In this document: positions 32,275 through 41,980 of the stretch, one piece after another
Layout of the letters: every line of letters begins with the position of its first letter
Position numbering within the stretch: position 1 is the first letter of the stretch
Assembly (NCBI GenBank): GCA_949292245.1
Contig: CASEYV010000003.1
Location: forward strand, 46,210 to 110,209
Direction of reading: 5' to 3'
From: an uncultured bacterium
GTDB taxonomy: Bacteria; Bacillota_I; Bacilli_A; RF39; UBA660
DNA: 64,000 nt
The notes under the pieces: generated by a model
What the model was told of the DNA's origin: nothing
The model's input: only the letters and a program-made list of their open reading frames with translations
Database searches by the model: none
Position numbers and translations under genes: made by a program

Positions 32275-34371
32275 CTATTCTTTTATCTTTCTTTCTTCTA
32301 AAATATATTTGTCTAATCCCCTAAAACCATTTTTATGATAATCAAAATTTTCTATTGCAACATTTTTTATCTTGTTTATTTCTAAATATTTGTTTATATC
32401 TTCTAATGTTATATCTTTGTATTCTATTATTTCAGTAAATCTTGCTATTAATTCTTTGCTAAAATCATCACTATAATTTATTTTGTTTTCCATAAATCCT
32501 ATCTTTTTATTCCCTTTGACATTACTAGTTGCAAATATTAAAGCGTTTTTAAAATTTATTTGTTCACCTTTAGCATTAGTAATTATTCCTTCATCTAATA
32601 TTTGTAAAAATAAATTTAAAACTGATGCACTAGCCTTTTCTATTTCATCTAATAATATACATGTAAATGGTTCTAGTTTGATTTTGTCAAATATTGCACC
32701 ATCATCATATCCAATGTAACCCGCGGATGAACCAATCAAACGAGTTATGGATGCTTCATTAGTATACTCACTCATGTCTATTTTTAATAAATTAATATTT
32801 AGATATTTACTTATTTTCTTTACTGTTTCTGTTTTACCTACCCCAGTTGATCCCGTTAATAATAAAGATGTTGGCTTATCATCAAATTTATTTTTTAAAG
32901 AATTTATTATCTTCTTAATGGCTCTTTCTTGACCTATTATGTCTTTATTTAAATCTTTTTCTAATTTTATATAATCTATTTTTAATAACGGAATGTTGTA
33001 CTTGCGATGTAATAAATTTATTATATCATTTTTTGTTATTTTATTTGTTTGCTTAGATAGTACCTTTAGTTTTTGATTAATTGTTAATTCTTTGTTGTGT
33101 AATACTAATGCCTTTTTAAAATCATTTAATTTAACCATGTTTTCTTTTTCTTTTATTAATTTGTCTTTTTCTTTTAATAATTTATTTGTTTTGCTAATTA
33201 ATGAGTTGTTAACTTCTTTCATTGCACATACTGAATCTAATATGTCTAGTGATTTATCAGGATTCTTCTTTTCTATTACATATTTGTTAGTGTAATATAT
33301 TATATCTTTTATGTTTTCTTTGCTTATTTTGATATTATAATGTGCCTCATAATTTTTCTTTATCTTGTTTAATATTTCAATTGTTTCATCTGTAGTCGGT
33401 TCAAGTACACGTATTAGTTCAAATCTTCTGTTTAATGCCTTGTCTTTTATTATAAATTTGTTGTATTCATTCGTAGTTGTTGCCCCGATTATTTTTATTT
33501 TGCCTCTGGCTAAATATGGTTTTAATATGTCACTAGCATTTATTGCTCCTTCAGCACCTCCGGCATTAACTATGGTGTGTATTTCATCAATAAATAATAT
33601 TATATCAGGATTGTTTTCTAGTTCTCTAATTATTTTAGTTAATTTTTCTTCAAATTCTCCCCGATATTTTGTCCCCGCAACTAAAGAGCCCATTTCCAGC
33701 ATTATTATTTTTTTGTCTTGTAACATCGTCGGTACTTCGTTTCTCTTTATCCTTCTTACTAATTCTTCAATTATTGCTGTTTTACCAACTCCAGCATCAC
33801 CAACTAAAAGAGGATTGTTTTTGTTTTTTCTAATTAATGTTTCTATTATTAAAGATATTTCTTTGTCCCTTCCAATAACTAATTCTTTCATATCAGTCAT
33901 TTCCATTAAATTACGCCCTATACTTAATATCTCTAACTTTTTATTGCTTTTTTTGGCATTATCCTTTAATTCATCATATAATTTTTCTAAATTGATATCC
34001 ATTTTATATAAAATACGTATTGCTATTCCTTCGCCCTCTTCTATTAAGGCTTTTAATAAGTGAAAATCTCTTAATTCTTCTTTTTTTTCACTTGCTTCTT
34101 CAATGGCTAAGTTTATAATTCTTTTTAATAATGGGGTGTATAAAATATATGTGCTTTTTTTAGTGGCACTTCCTACTATTAACATAAGTTCATTTTTAAA
34201 TGATGCATATGTTAAATCATACTTGTTAGCTATTTTATTTATTTCTTGGGAATTTTTTAGTAAACTTAATAATAAATGTTCACTACCTACATATGGATGA
34301 TTTAAATTAAGCATCTCTTTTTCGGCAGTTTTAAAGATGTTGCTTATTTCTAAACTATATTTGTCAAACAT
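32275..34371 (-). CDS. clpC: Compact ClpC/ClpA-type AAA+ unfoldase
   Basis: An ATP-driven unfoldase that normally feeds ClpP. The 698 residues comprise a Clp N domain (1-140, with YVGSEHLLLSLL), a first AAA module (Walker A GDAGVGKT 191-198, Walker B ILFIDEIHTIV) and a short helical insert rather than a full ClpB M-domain. The second AAA module has LTGSTGVGKTETV, CILLDEIEKA and sensor FATSNV. An IGF tripeptide (KKIGFMENK) stands where the ClpP-binding loop is expected. It is about 110 residues shorter than usual ClpC, mainly at the C-terminal small domain. No clear CtsR box was found upstream. Confidence 0.88.
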   Translation of the reverse strand: MFDKYSLEISNIFKTAEKEMLNLNHPYVGSEHLLLSLLKNSQEINKIANKYDLTYASFKNELMLIVGSATKKSTYILYTPLLKRIINLAIEEASEKKEELRDFHLLKALIEEGEGIAIRILYKMDINLEKLYDELKDNAKKSNKKLEILSIGRNLMEMTDMKELVIGRDKEISLIIETLIRKNKNNPLLVGDAGVGKTAIIEELVRRIKRNEVPTMLQDKKIIMLEMGSLVAGTKYRGEFEEKLTKIIRELENNPDIILFIDEIHTIVNAGGAEGAINASDILKPYLARGKIKIIGATTTNEYNKFIIKDKALNRRFELIRVLEPTTDETIEILNKIKKNYEAHYNIKISKENIKDIIYYTNKYVIEKKNPDKSLDILDSVCAMKEVNNSLISKTNKLLKEKDKLIKEKENMVKLNDFKKALVLHNKELTINQKLKVLSKQTNKITKNDIINLLHRKYNIPLLKIDYIKLEKDLNKDIIGQERAIKKIINSLKNKFDDKPTSLLLTGSTGVGKTETVKKISKYLNINLLKIDMSEYTNEASITRLIGSSAGYIGYDDGAIFDKIKLEPFTCILLDEIEKASASVLNLFLQILDEGIITNAKGEQINFKNALIFATSNVKGNKKIGFMENKINYSDDFSKELIARFTEIIEYKDITLEDINKYLEINKIKNVAIENFDYHKNGFRGLDKYILEERKIKE

Positions 34372-34457
34372 AGAATCCTCCCTAATTAATTCTATGTTAA
34401 TAATGGTTGACTAGTATGAATTTTATACAATTAATTATGACAATTTATGTTTTAGGT

Positions 34458-34484
34458 AAAAAAAAAGAACCTAAGTCCTTTTTT
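34458..34484 (-). terminator. Intrinsic terminator of the extended YfcC gene
   Basis: AAAAGGAC, TTAG loop, GTTCTTTT and more T on the minus strand. It overlaps the stop codon. Confidence 0.75.
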
Positions 34485-36246
34485 ACATATAACTTACTAC
34501 TGTAAATAAAACAAGTAGAATAATTAACATGCCTACTACAAATATCCAAATGTATTTTAGCCATGATTTATAATCTATATCCATTAATGATAAACCGATT
34601 ATTAATATTGCACTTGTTGGCATAAATAATTGAACAAGTCCATACATTGATGTATATATAGCATTTACTAATTGCATGTTATCAGTATATACTGTTGTTA
34701 AGAAACTTCCAACTGCATATCCTGTGTATCCTAAATCTTGACTAAATATAGAATTGATAAAGGCACATGCTGATACAACAAATGGATTAAATCCTTCAAC
34801 TAAATTGAATACCCAATTACATATTGTTGAAGTAATTGGTATGCTTACTATTACTCCAAATACTATGTATGATGCAACAAATAATAATATTGGTTTAAAC
34901 ATTTTCTTAATACCATCATAGAACGCTTGAATAAATTCATTAACCTTCATGCGATATAAGAATGCTATAAGCATTGCCATTAAAACAAATACATTGCACA
35001 AAATAAATACATATTTTAGATTTCCTAAGGCTGTTGCTTGTTGACCAAGTAAGTAACTTATAATAAAGTAATCTTCTGTTGGTGCAAGACCTACTAGCCA
35101 TTCGTGGAATTCATTAAATGCAGTTATTGCAAAATTTGTTTCCCAATCAATATATCCTAAAATGATAAGTACCATCATTAAGAATAATATTATTGCTACT
35201 GGAATAGCATTTTTCTTTTTGCTACTTTCTACTTCAAATGGATCATCTTCAATAACACTATTTTTAGTATTTTTCTTTGTTTCACTTAGTACTTTTTTAA
35301 CTCGCATGCAAATAAAGAAATTATAAAGTACTACTGTAACTGCTGCAATTATATAACGATAATTTAAGCCTTCAGTTAAATCACTTCCTATGTAGTAGTT
35401 AAATGAACTAATTCCTTCACTACCATAAGTTACACCTAAAAGACCTACTAACACTGAACCAAAAGTTATAATGAATGTAGTTAGTTTGTCTAAATTCATT
35501 TTTAATAATATACTTATAAAAAATGGAACAAATGCTAGAACAACAAATGTTTGTGAAAACAAAGATGTTAAGATAAATAAAAATACTGATACTATTACTG
35601 AAAATACAACAACATGTTTTTTTAGTTTTTCAGCAATTACTGTAACTAATCTTTGATAGCCACTAGTTTTTGCTAATACCCCATATACTCCTGCTACAAT
35701 AACTAAAAATATAATCTTGTCCATTGTATAATATAAAGCATTATACATTGATACACTTACATCTACTAGTCCTACTCTTCCTAATCCATAATCATAAAAA
35801 TCTCCACTAGAGAATTGACCATATGGAATTATCCAAGTAAATAGTATTGTTGCTAGGATAAATACAAATATTGATTTGGTTAAACGATGATCATCTGAAT
35901 TAATTGATATCATTAAACCACCAACAATAAAGCTTATAAATGATATAATTTTTAAAATCATGTTTGGATTAGTTTCTAAAACATAATTTATCGGAGCAAA
36001 TAGTGCTATACTTAATGCTACTAAGATTGATCCAATAAATGCTGGTGTTGTTAGTTTTTCTCTTAATGATTTTGCCATTAATAAGTATACACCAATTATT
36101 AGAAAATCTATTCCTATAATTTTTAAAACCATATCAGGTGTTGTTGCATCTACAAAATAAGATACCGCAAGTAGGATTATTCCTATTAAATCCATTAAAG
36201 CTCCAATGCATTTTAACATCCCATGTTTTTCAATTATCTTTTTCAT
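34483..36246 (-). CDS. YfcC-family transporter with extra N-terminal membrane domain
   Basis: A 587-aa polytopic protein. Residues ~125-587 align by pattern with YfcC/ArcD-type transporters (IIFLVIVAGVYGVLAKTSGY, a VKKVLS.TKK loop, and QLFMPTSAILIIGLSLMDIDYKSWLKY at the end). The first ~120 residues are four additional hydrophobic segments, two of them preceded by similar DATTPDMVLKIIGID and ETNPNMILKIISF turns, as in a small duplicated module. It follows the arc genes but after a terminator, so it may be expressed at a lower level. The substrate is probably an amino acid or peptide; this is inferred from context. Confidence 0.8.
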   Translation of the reverse strand: MKKIIEKHGMLKCIGALMDLIGIILLAVSYFVDATTPDMVLKIIGIDFLIIGVYLLMAKSLREKLTTPAFIGSILVALSIALFAPINYVLETNPNMILKIISFISFIVGGLMISINSDDHRLTKSIFVFILATILFTWIIPYGQFSSGDFYDYGLGRVGLVDVSVSMYNALYYTMDKIIFLVIVAGVYGVLAKTSGYQRLVTVIAEKLKKHVVVFSVIVSVFLFILTSLFSQTFVVLAFVPFFISILLKMNLDKLTTFIITFGSVLVGLLGVTYGSEGISSFNYYIGSDLTEGLNYRYIIAAVTVVLYNFFICMRVKKVLSETKKNTKNSVIEDDPFEVESSKKKNAIPVAIILFLMMVLIILGYIDWETNFAITAFNEFHEWLVGLAPTEDYFIISYLLGQQATALGNLKYVFILCNVFVLMAMLIAFLYRMKVNEFIQAFYDGIKKMFKPILLFVASYIVFGVIVSIPITSTICNWVFNLVEGFNPFVVSACAFINSIFSQDLGYTGYAVGSFLTTVYTDNMQLVNAIYTSMYGLVQLFMPTSAILIIGLSLMDIDYKSWLKYIWIFVVGMLIILLVLFTVVSYM

Positions 36247-36286
36247 TTCTTACCTCCTTAATAAAATTATATCACTCATAATCAAG

Positions 36287-36311
36287 AAAAAAAAGCAAAT
36301 ATTGCTTTTTT
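36287..36311 (-). terminator. Intrinsic terminator after the arc operon
   Basis: AAAGCAA, short loop, TTTGCTTTTTTTT on the minus strand, between the ArcD-like gene and the extended YfcC gene. Confidence 0.8.
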
Positions 36312-36334
36312 GCCCATTTTTTTTATTATTTTTT

Positions 36335-37786
36335 TTAAAATATTAGGGTTATTAATTCTAATATTAGTATGTTTGCTACTGCTATAGTTAGTACTATTTT
36401 AAATGCCCATTTAAACCATGTTGTATATTCAACTTTAGCAAGGGCTAAACCTCCCATTATTGCTCCACAAGTTGGTGTTATTAAATTAACCAATCCATTT
36501 GCAGATACTAAAGTCATTACTGTTACTTCAATATTATAGTTAAGAGCACTAGCTACTCCACCAATTATTGGTGTTGATAATACTGCTAAACCACTTGATG
36601 ATGGTACTAATATTGATAAAACAACATGTAATAAATAGTTAAGTGGTACAAATGCTACTTCTGGTAAATTGGATAACATGTCTGCAGCATTGTATATTAT
36701 GTAGTTATCAAGATATGTAACATTCATTAACACACTTGCTCCTCTTGCTACCGCAATTATTAGAATAACTCCAATCATGTCATTTGCGCCATCTATAAAT
36801 GTATCTACTAGTTCTTTTTCTTTCATTCTTGCTATAATTCCAATTATTATTGCCATTACAAAGAACCATACTGATGCTTCTGCAAAATACCAACTACCTA
36901 ATGATGAACCAGTTAACCATCCTGTAAATTTATCAAAAATTGTAACGTTGAAATCACCCCATGGGATAAAACCAATAATCATTACTAAGAATGTTAATCC
37001 CATAAGAATTAATGTTACCTTTTGCTTTGTTGTTAATTTTACTTCTTTTTGTTTGTCTTTTGAACTTTCTACTTCAGCAGCAAATTTCTTTTCCATTGCT
37101 TTTTGTTCTTGAAGTGATAAAAATGTTGAACCTTTATCCTCTTGAACTTTTTTAGCATAATTCATTACAAAGATTATTGATATTAGTAATGTTGTTATCC
37201 AAAGTAATAATCCTGTAAATATTATTAATCCTTGATTGGCTGTAACTCCTTCCGGTAAACTGCTTATTGCTACTCCTACTGCAAATGGATTTACTGTTGA
37301 ACCTAATACCCCAGATCCTGCTCCAAGTAGGATTACTGCTGAGCCTACTAAAGTATCCATTCCTGCTGCTACCATGGTTGCTGCTAGTAAAACATAAAAT
37401 CCTACTGTTTCTTCTAACATACCATATGTTGTGCCCCCAATTGAGAAAATAAACATTAAAATGGGAATTAATACTATTTCATTGCCTTTTAATTTTTTAA
37501 CTAATACTTTAATTCCGGTTTCTAATGCTCCAGTTTTAGTGATTATCGCTAGGAATCCACCTAAAATTAGAATGAATACTGCTACATCTACTGCATCGAT
37601 AAATCCTAATACTGGTGAAAGTAAAAAGTCTGATAATTTGGCTCCTACTGTACCACTACCATCAACTAATACTCCATCGACAAATTCAGCATTTGGTAAT
37701 AAATGTGATATTATTGCTAATGCTATTATCAATATAAATATGATTGAAAATGCCGATAACATAAATTTTTTTCTTTTCTTTGCCAT
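36335..37786 (-). CDS. arcD: YfcC-family arginine/ornithine antiporter (ArcD-like)
   Basis: Expected to exchange arginine for ornithine across the membrane. 483 aa with about 12 hydrophobic segments. The YfcC-type signatures include GGTTYGMLEETVGFY, AGSGVLGSTVNPFAVGVA and LVPSSSGLAVLSTPIIGG near the end. Streptococcal ArcD belongs to the same family. Its position 2 nt downstream of arcC in a complete arginine deiminase operon supports the substrate; the sequence alone would not. Confidence 0.85.
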   Translation of the reverse strand: MAKKRKKFMLSAFSIIFILIIALAIISHLLPNAEFVDGVLVDGSGTVGAKLSDFLLSPVLGFIDAVDVAVFILILGGFLAIITKTGALETGIKVLVKKLKGNEIVLIPILMFIFSIGGTTYGMLEETVGFYVLLAATMVAAGMDTLVGSAVILLGAGSGVLGSTVNPFAVGVAISSLPEGVTANQGLIIFTGLLLWITTLLISIIFVMNYAKKVQEDKGSTFLSLQEQKAMEKKFAAEVESSKDKQKEVKLTTKQKVTLILMGLTFLVMIIGFIPWGDFNVTIFDKFTGWLTGSSLGSWYFAEASVWFFVMAIIIGIIARMKEKELVDTFIDGANDMIGVILIIAVARGASVLMNVTYLDNYIIYNAADMLSNLPEVAFVPLNYLLHVVLSILVPSSSGLAVLSTPIIGGVASALNYNIEVTVMTLVSANGLVNLITPTCGAIMGGLALAKVEYTTWFKWAFKIVLTIAVANILILELITLIF

Positions 37787-37788
37787 TT

Positions 37789-38730
37789 TTATTCTCCTCC
37801 TATTATTTTTGTACCTACTCCATCAACAAATGCATTTTGGGCATTATCAAGTGATGTTATTATTGCTTCTTTATTGGTGTTTTCAACAAATGATATACAT
37901 GCTTCAATTTTTGGTAACATGCTTCCTTTAGCAAATTCTTCATTTTCAATGTATTTCTTTGCTTCTTTAACATTCATCTTAGATATTCCTAATTCATTTT
38001 CTTTACCAAAATTAATATATACTTTGTCTATTGCTGTTAATATAAGTAAAACATCAGCATCTATTAACTTTGCTAGTAATGCACTAGATAAATCTTTGTC
38101 AATTACTGCATCAATGCCTTCAAGTAATTCTTTCTTGTCTTTTTTAACTACAGGAATACCTCCCCCACCAACACCAATTACTATTACATCTTCTTGAATC
38201 AATTTTTTTATTACCCTTTTTTCAATAATATCTATTGGTTTAGGAGATGGTACTACTCTTCTAAACCCGCGATTAGCATCAGTTGCAAATGTATATCCTC
38301 TTTCTTTTGCCAATTCATTTGCCTCTTCTTCAGTGTAAAAGGCTCCGATTGGTTTTGTAGGATTTTTGAAAGCGGAATCATTTGCATCTACTAATACTTG
38401 CGTTATGACGGTTATACAATCCTTTTTGATTTTATTTCTCTCAAGTTCATCCTGCAAAGCTTGTTGTAATTGATAACCGATATAACCTTGTGACATGCTT
38501 CCACATTCTGCAAATGGCATAATGGGAATACTCTTTTCCATTTTAGCAGCATATTCCATTGCTAAATTTATTTGTCCAACTTGAGGACCATTACCATGTG
38601 TTAATACTATTTGATGATTGTCTTTAATAAGTTTTACAATTATTTTAGCAACTTTTTCTAAATTAGTCATTTGCTCTTCTGGGGTATTTCCTAATGCATT
38701 TCCTCCTAATGCTATAACTATCTTACTCAT
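37789..38730 (-). CDS. arcC: Carbamate kinase
   Basis: Makes ATP from carbamoyl phosphate and ADP, the energy-yielding step of the arginine deiminase pathway. [15 protein letters not shown] at the start, [15 protein letters not shown] (residues ~44-58) and VGGGGIPVV are the kinase signatures. The ATP-site segment is [22 protein letters not shown]. 313 aa, normal. It overlaps argF/arcB by 8 nt. Confidence 0.97.
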   Translation of the reverse strand: MSKIVIALGGNALGNTPEEQMTNLEKVAKIIVKLIKDNHQIVLTHGNGPQVGQINLAMEYAAKMEKSIPIMPFAECGSMSQGYIGYQLQQALQDELERNKIKKDCITVITQVLVDANDSAFKNPTKPIGAFYTEEEANELAKERGYTFATDANRGFRRVVPSPKPIDIIEKRVIKKLIQEDVIVIGVGGGGIPVVKKDKKELLEGIDAVIDKDLSSALLAKLIDADVLLILTAIDKVYINFGKENELGISKMNVKEAKKYIENEEFAKGSMLPKIEACISFVENTNKEAIITSLDNAQNAFVDGVGTKIIGGE

Positions 38731-39718
38731 GTTCGCCTAATGTGGCATATATTATTGCCTTTATGGTATGCATTCTATTTTCTGCTTCGTCAAATACTTT
38801 GCTTTGTTCTAATAAAAATACTTCATCAGTTACTTCCATTTCTTTCAAGCCAAATTTTTCATGTATTTCTTTGCCTATTGTTGTGTTTAAATCATGAAAT
38901 GATGGTAAGCAGTGTAAAAATATTGCATCCTTGTTGGCATTTGCCATTACTTCTTTATTTACTTGATACTTGCTTAATAAATTTATTCTTTCTGCCCAAA
39001 CACTATCCGGTTCTCCCATTGATACCCAAACATCTGTGTATATGGCATCAGCATTTTTGGTTGCTTCCATTATATCTTCTGTAAATTTTATAACTGAACC
39101 TGTCGTTGCTGCTATGTCTTTACATATTTGAATTAAATTTTCATCTGGCCATAAACTTTTAGGTGCTGCAAGTGTGTAATTTACTCCTAGTTTGCTACTT
39201 GCAACCATTAGGGAATTTGCTACATTGTTTCTACCATCACCACAAAATACTAAGTTTATACCTTTTAATCTACCAAAATTTTCTTTGATAGTTAGAAAAT
39301 CTGCAAGCATTTGTGTAGGATGAAATTCGTTTGTTAAACCATTGTAGACCGGAACATTGGCATTTTTTGCTAATGTTTCAACAATGCTTTGATCAAATCC
39401 TCGATATTCTATTGCATCATAAATTCTTCCTAATACTTTTGCTGTATCTTCAATGCTTTCTTTTTTACCCATTTGTGAACCTGTTGGATCTAAATAGGTA
39501 ACATGCATTCCTAAATCATACGCCGCAACTTCAAAAGAACAACGAGTTCTTGTTGATGTCTTTTCAAATAATATGGCTATGTTTTTACCTTCTAAATATT
39601 TGTGAGGAATATTGTTTTTCTTCTTGTTTTTTAAGTCAACACTTAAATCTAATAAGTATTCTATTTCTTCAGTTGTATAATCAAGTAGTTTTAAAAAACT
39701 TCGCCCTTTTAAATTCAT
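38723..39718 (-). CDS. arcB: Ornithine carbamoyltransferase (catabolic)
   Basis: Phosphorolyses citrulline to ornithine and carbamoyl phosphate in this pathway. The carbamoyl-phosphate motif STRTR ([13 protein letters not shown], residues ~52-64), the EYRGFDQ segment, [12 protein letters not shown] and the HCLPSFHD loop are present. 331 aa, normal. Catabolic direction is inferred from its place between arcA and arcC, coupled to arcA by a TAATG overlap. Confidence 0.96.
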   Translation of the reverse strand: MNLKGRSFLKLLDYTTEEIEYLLDLSVDLKNKKKNNIPHKYLEGKNIAILFEKTSTRTRCSFEVAAYDLGMHVTYLDPTGSQMGKKESIEDTAKVLGRIYDAIEYRGFDQSIVETLAKNANVPVYNGLTNEFHPTQMLADFLTIKENFGRLKGINLVFCGDGRNNVANSLMVASSKLGVNYTLAAPKSLWPDENLIQICKDIAATTGSVIKFTEDIMEATKNADAIYTDVWVSMGEPDSVWAERINLLSKYQVNKEVMANANKDAIFLHCLPSFHDLNTTIGKEIHEKFGLKEMEVTDEVFLLEQSKVFDEAENRMHTIKAIIYATLGEHE

Positions 39719-40959
39719 TAATCCTCCCTAATTAGTGGCATACTCATACATCTTGGACCACCTCTACCACGTGATAATTCAGCACTAGCCATTTCTATTA
39801 CTTTTATTCCATGGTCTCTTAAAACTTCATTAGTTATATTGTTTCGATTATATACTACTACTACCCCTGGGGCTATACATAATGTGTTTGTTCCATCATT
39901 CCATTGTTCTCTTTGAGATGCAACGTCATCACCACCAGCACATGGTATTAATGTAACTTTTAATCCTAAGTATTTACTTAAAATGTTTTCTAATGAATCA
40001 TTTATTTCTTTAACATTTAAGTCTTCATCACTGTTAGGATCATCACCTTCAGTTATTTCAAATACTTGTAATGTCTTCATTATTCCTGGATGATAAGTGA
40101 ATTTATCAACATCTATTTGCGTAAATACTGTATCTAAATGCATAAATGCTCTTGATTCAGGAATATTAAAGGCTAATATTATATCAATCTCACAATTAGG
40201 ATTCTTAAATAAATTTTTGGCAAGTTTGTCAATTGCTCCCGCTTCTGTTCTTTGAGATATTCCTACAGCAAGTATATGTTCATTTAAATTTAGAACATCC
40301 CCACCTTCAATGTGCCAATCATAATCACGGTCAAAATATTTTTCAACTTCACCTTTAAATTTTGGATGATATTTAAATATGTAATCAGCATAAATAGTTT
40401 CTCTATTTCTAGTTACAGAATACATTTTGTTTAAAACAATTCCGTTACCAACACTAGCAAATGGATCACGTGTAAAATATAAGTTTGGCATTGGCTCTAC
40501 AATAAAATCTGTTTCGTCAGTTACTAAATCTACTAATGATTTTTCTAAAACTCTTTTTTCACGATCTAATTCATAAATCTGAACGCCTTCCATAGTCTTT
40601 AAAACAAATTCTTTGGTTTCTTCAATGCTCATTAAATAGTCAAATACTAAATCCCGATATTTAGGTGTATTTACTCCTGCTTCTTCAATAAATTGTTTTA
40701 AAAATTTTGTTTTGATTTCTGGATTAAAATCCAATGTTTCAGCCATTAAGTCTTCTAAATAAAATACTTTGATATCATTATCTCTTAATATTTGAACAAA
40801 TTCATCGTGTTCTGCTTGAGCAACTTTTAAATATGGTATGTCATCAAATAATAAACGATGTAATGTTTCAGGTGTTAAATTTAGTAGTTCTTTACCAGGC
40901 CGATGTACTAATACTTCTTTTAATGGTTTAATTTCACTCTTAACATTAATTGTATTCAT
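39718..40959 (-). CDS. arcA: Arginine deiminase
   Basis: Hydrolyses arginine to citrulline and ammonia. [15 protein letters not shown] near the N terminus, [14 protein letters not shown], the HIEGGDVL motif, [12 protein letters not shown] and the catalytic cysteine in [12 protein letters not shown] near the C terminus are present. About 413 aa from the ATG at 40959, which has a GGAGGAT site. The longer frame reaching 41013 would run through the promoter. First gene of arcA-arcB-arcC-arcD; the pathway yields ATP and ammonia for acid tolerance. Confidence 0.97.
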   Translation of the reverse strand: MNTINVKSEIKPLKEVLVHRPGKELLNLTPETLHRLLFDDIPYLKVAQAEHDEFVQILRDNDIKVFYLEDLMAETLDFNPEIKTKFLKQFIEEAGVNTPKYRDLVFDYLMSIEETKEFVLKTMEGVQIYELDREKRVLEKSLVDLVTDETDFIVEPMPNLYFTRDPFASVGNGIVLNKMYSVTRNRETIYADYIFKYHPKFKGEVEKYFDRDYDWHIEGGDVLNLNEHILAVGISQRTEAGAIDKLAKNLFKNPNCEIDIILAFNIPESRAFMHLDTVFTQIDVDKFTYHPGIMKTLQVFEITEGDDPNSDEDLNVKEINDSLENILSKYLGLKVTLIPCAGGDDVASQREQWNDGTNTLCIAPGVVVVYNRNNITNEVLRDHGIKVIEMASAELSRGRGGPRCMSMPLIRED

Positions 40960-40980
40960 ATATCCTCCTCTATTATAATC

Positions 40981-40989
40981 ATTATAACA
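40981..40989 (-). promoter_or_regulatory. Extended -10 promoter of the arc operon
   Basis: TGTTATAAT on the minus strand, 22 nt before the arcA start. The -35 region (TAGTTT) is weak, which leaves room for an activator. The upstream terminator hairpin at 41001-41027 abuts it. Confidence 0.6.
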
Positions 40990-41000
40990 TAGAAATAAAA

Positions 41001-41027
41001 TAAAAACTATCAAAATGTGATAGTTTT
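41001..41027 (-). terminator. Intrinsic terminator of lysS-41026 unit
   Basis: AAAACTATCA, short loop, TGATAGTTTTT on the minus strand. It overlaps the stop codon of the 41026-41973 gene. Confidence 0.8.
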
Positions 41028-41973
41028 AAAAACCGAATTGAATTCTTGATAAATTTATTTCTTGTCTGTCTAATTTGCTAAATATTTCATCTACTACTTG
41101 ATTTGCCTTTTCATACATTCCATCTTCTTCTTGATTAGCCTTTGCTAAGGCTCTTACATCTTCAATAGTTTCTTCACTGGCTAGTGATAATGCCGCAAGA
41201 ATTAGACTTTGAGAATTATACATTGCAAATAGATTGTTTACTATTTCTAAATAATTAATATCCATATTTAACATAAAGGCTATTTCATCTTTGCATATAC
41301 TATAAATCATTTCATTTATTCTTTCTTCAATCTGTTCTTTTGCTATTTGATATTTTTTGGCAAATATATCTGAATATATTAATGGACAACCATCAATAAC
41401 AAATACTTTATCTAATAATTCTTCTTCTAAAAAGCCTAAACAATATGCAAAATCATACTTTTGCTTTTGCATTAAGGGTTTTAAATATGGTTCAGTATTT
41501 TTTTCATTTATAGATAAAAGTAATCTTATTATATCTTCAGAAAAATATTTTTCTAATTCTAGAGCAATAATAATATTTTGATATTCTAAATTGCCTTTCA
41601 TTAACTCATTATAGTTTTTTATTATTAAATCGATTATTTCATTAATTAACCTTGTTGCAGCATAATGACTAAACGGTATGCTGCGTGGGATTAAATATAA
41701 TAATGTGTCATCAGCAAGTAAATTATAATGTTTATATAAACAATTAATTATATTCATTAATTCATCTATATTCTTAGGAAGAGCTTCTAATAACTTTTTT
41801 TCAAAATGTTTTAGTCCTCTTATTTCATGTAAAATATCTAAATATTCTTTACTTCCTTTTTTATCAGTTGATTCTAATAAATAAAGTTTATCATACTTAT
41901 CTTTAATGCTTTTTCCAATATTCATTAGATCATTTAAAATTTTATAATTTTGTTTAATTACTTGATTTTCCAT
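41026..41973 (-). CDS. Helical hypothetical protein, paralogue family member 3
   Basis: A 315-aa all-helical cytosolic protein. The first ~60 residues (LMNIGKSIKDKYDKLYLLE, then KGSKEYLDILHEIRGLKHFE) match the pattern of the 31352-32173 and 30544-31350 proteins. It is encoded 7 nt after lysS and followed by a terminator, so it shares the lysS transcript. No motif suggests an activity. Confidence 0.7.
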   Translation of the reverse strand: MENQVIKQNYKILNDLMNIGKSIKDKYDKLYLLESTDKKGSKEYLDILHEIRGLKHFEKKLLEALPKNIDELMNIINCLYKHYNLLADDTLLYLIPRSIPFSHYAATRLINEIIDLIIKNYNELMKGNLEYQNIIIALELEKYFSEDIIRLLLSINEKNTEPYLKPLMQKQKYDFAYCLGFLEEELLDKVFVIDGCPLIYSDIFAKKYQIAKEQIEERINEMIYSICKDEIAFMLNMDINYLEIVNNLFAMYNSQSLILAALSLASEETIEDVRALAKANQEEDGMYEKANQVVDEIFSKLDRQEINLSRIQFGF

Positions 41974-41980
41974 TTTTCAC

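Noticed and set aside
33365..34063. 232-aa plus-strand frame opposite the ClpC-like gene
   Set aside because: It is a shadow of the AAA+ coding frame with Ser/Ile-rich low-complexity composition and no recognisable domain.
34372..34440. CtsR heat-shock operator upstream of the ClpC-like gene
   Set aside because: Only one loose half-site (TAGTCAA) is present; the direct heptad repeat needed for CtsR is missing.
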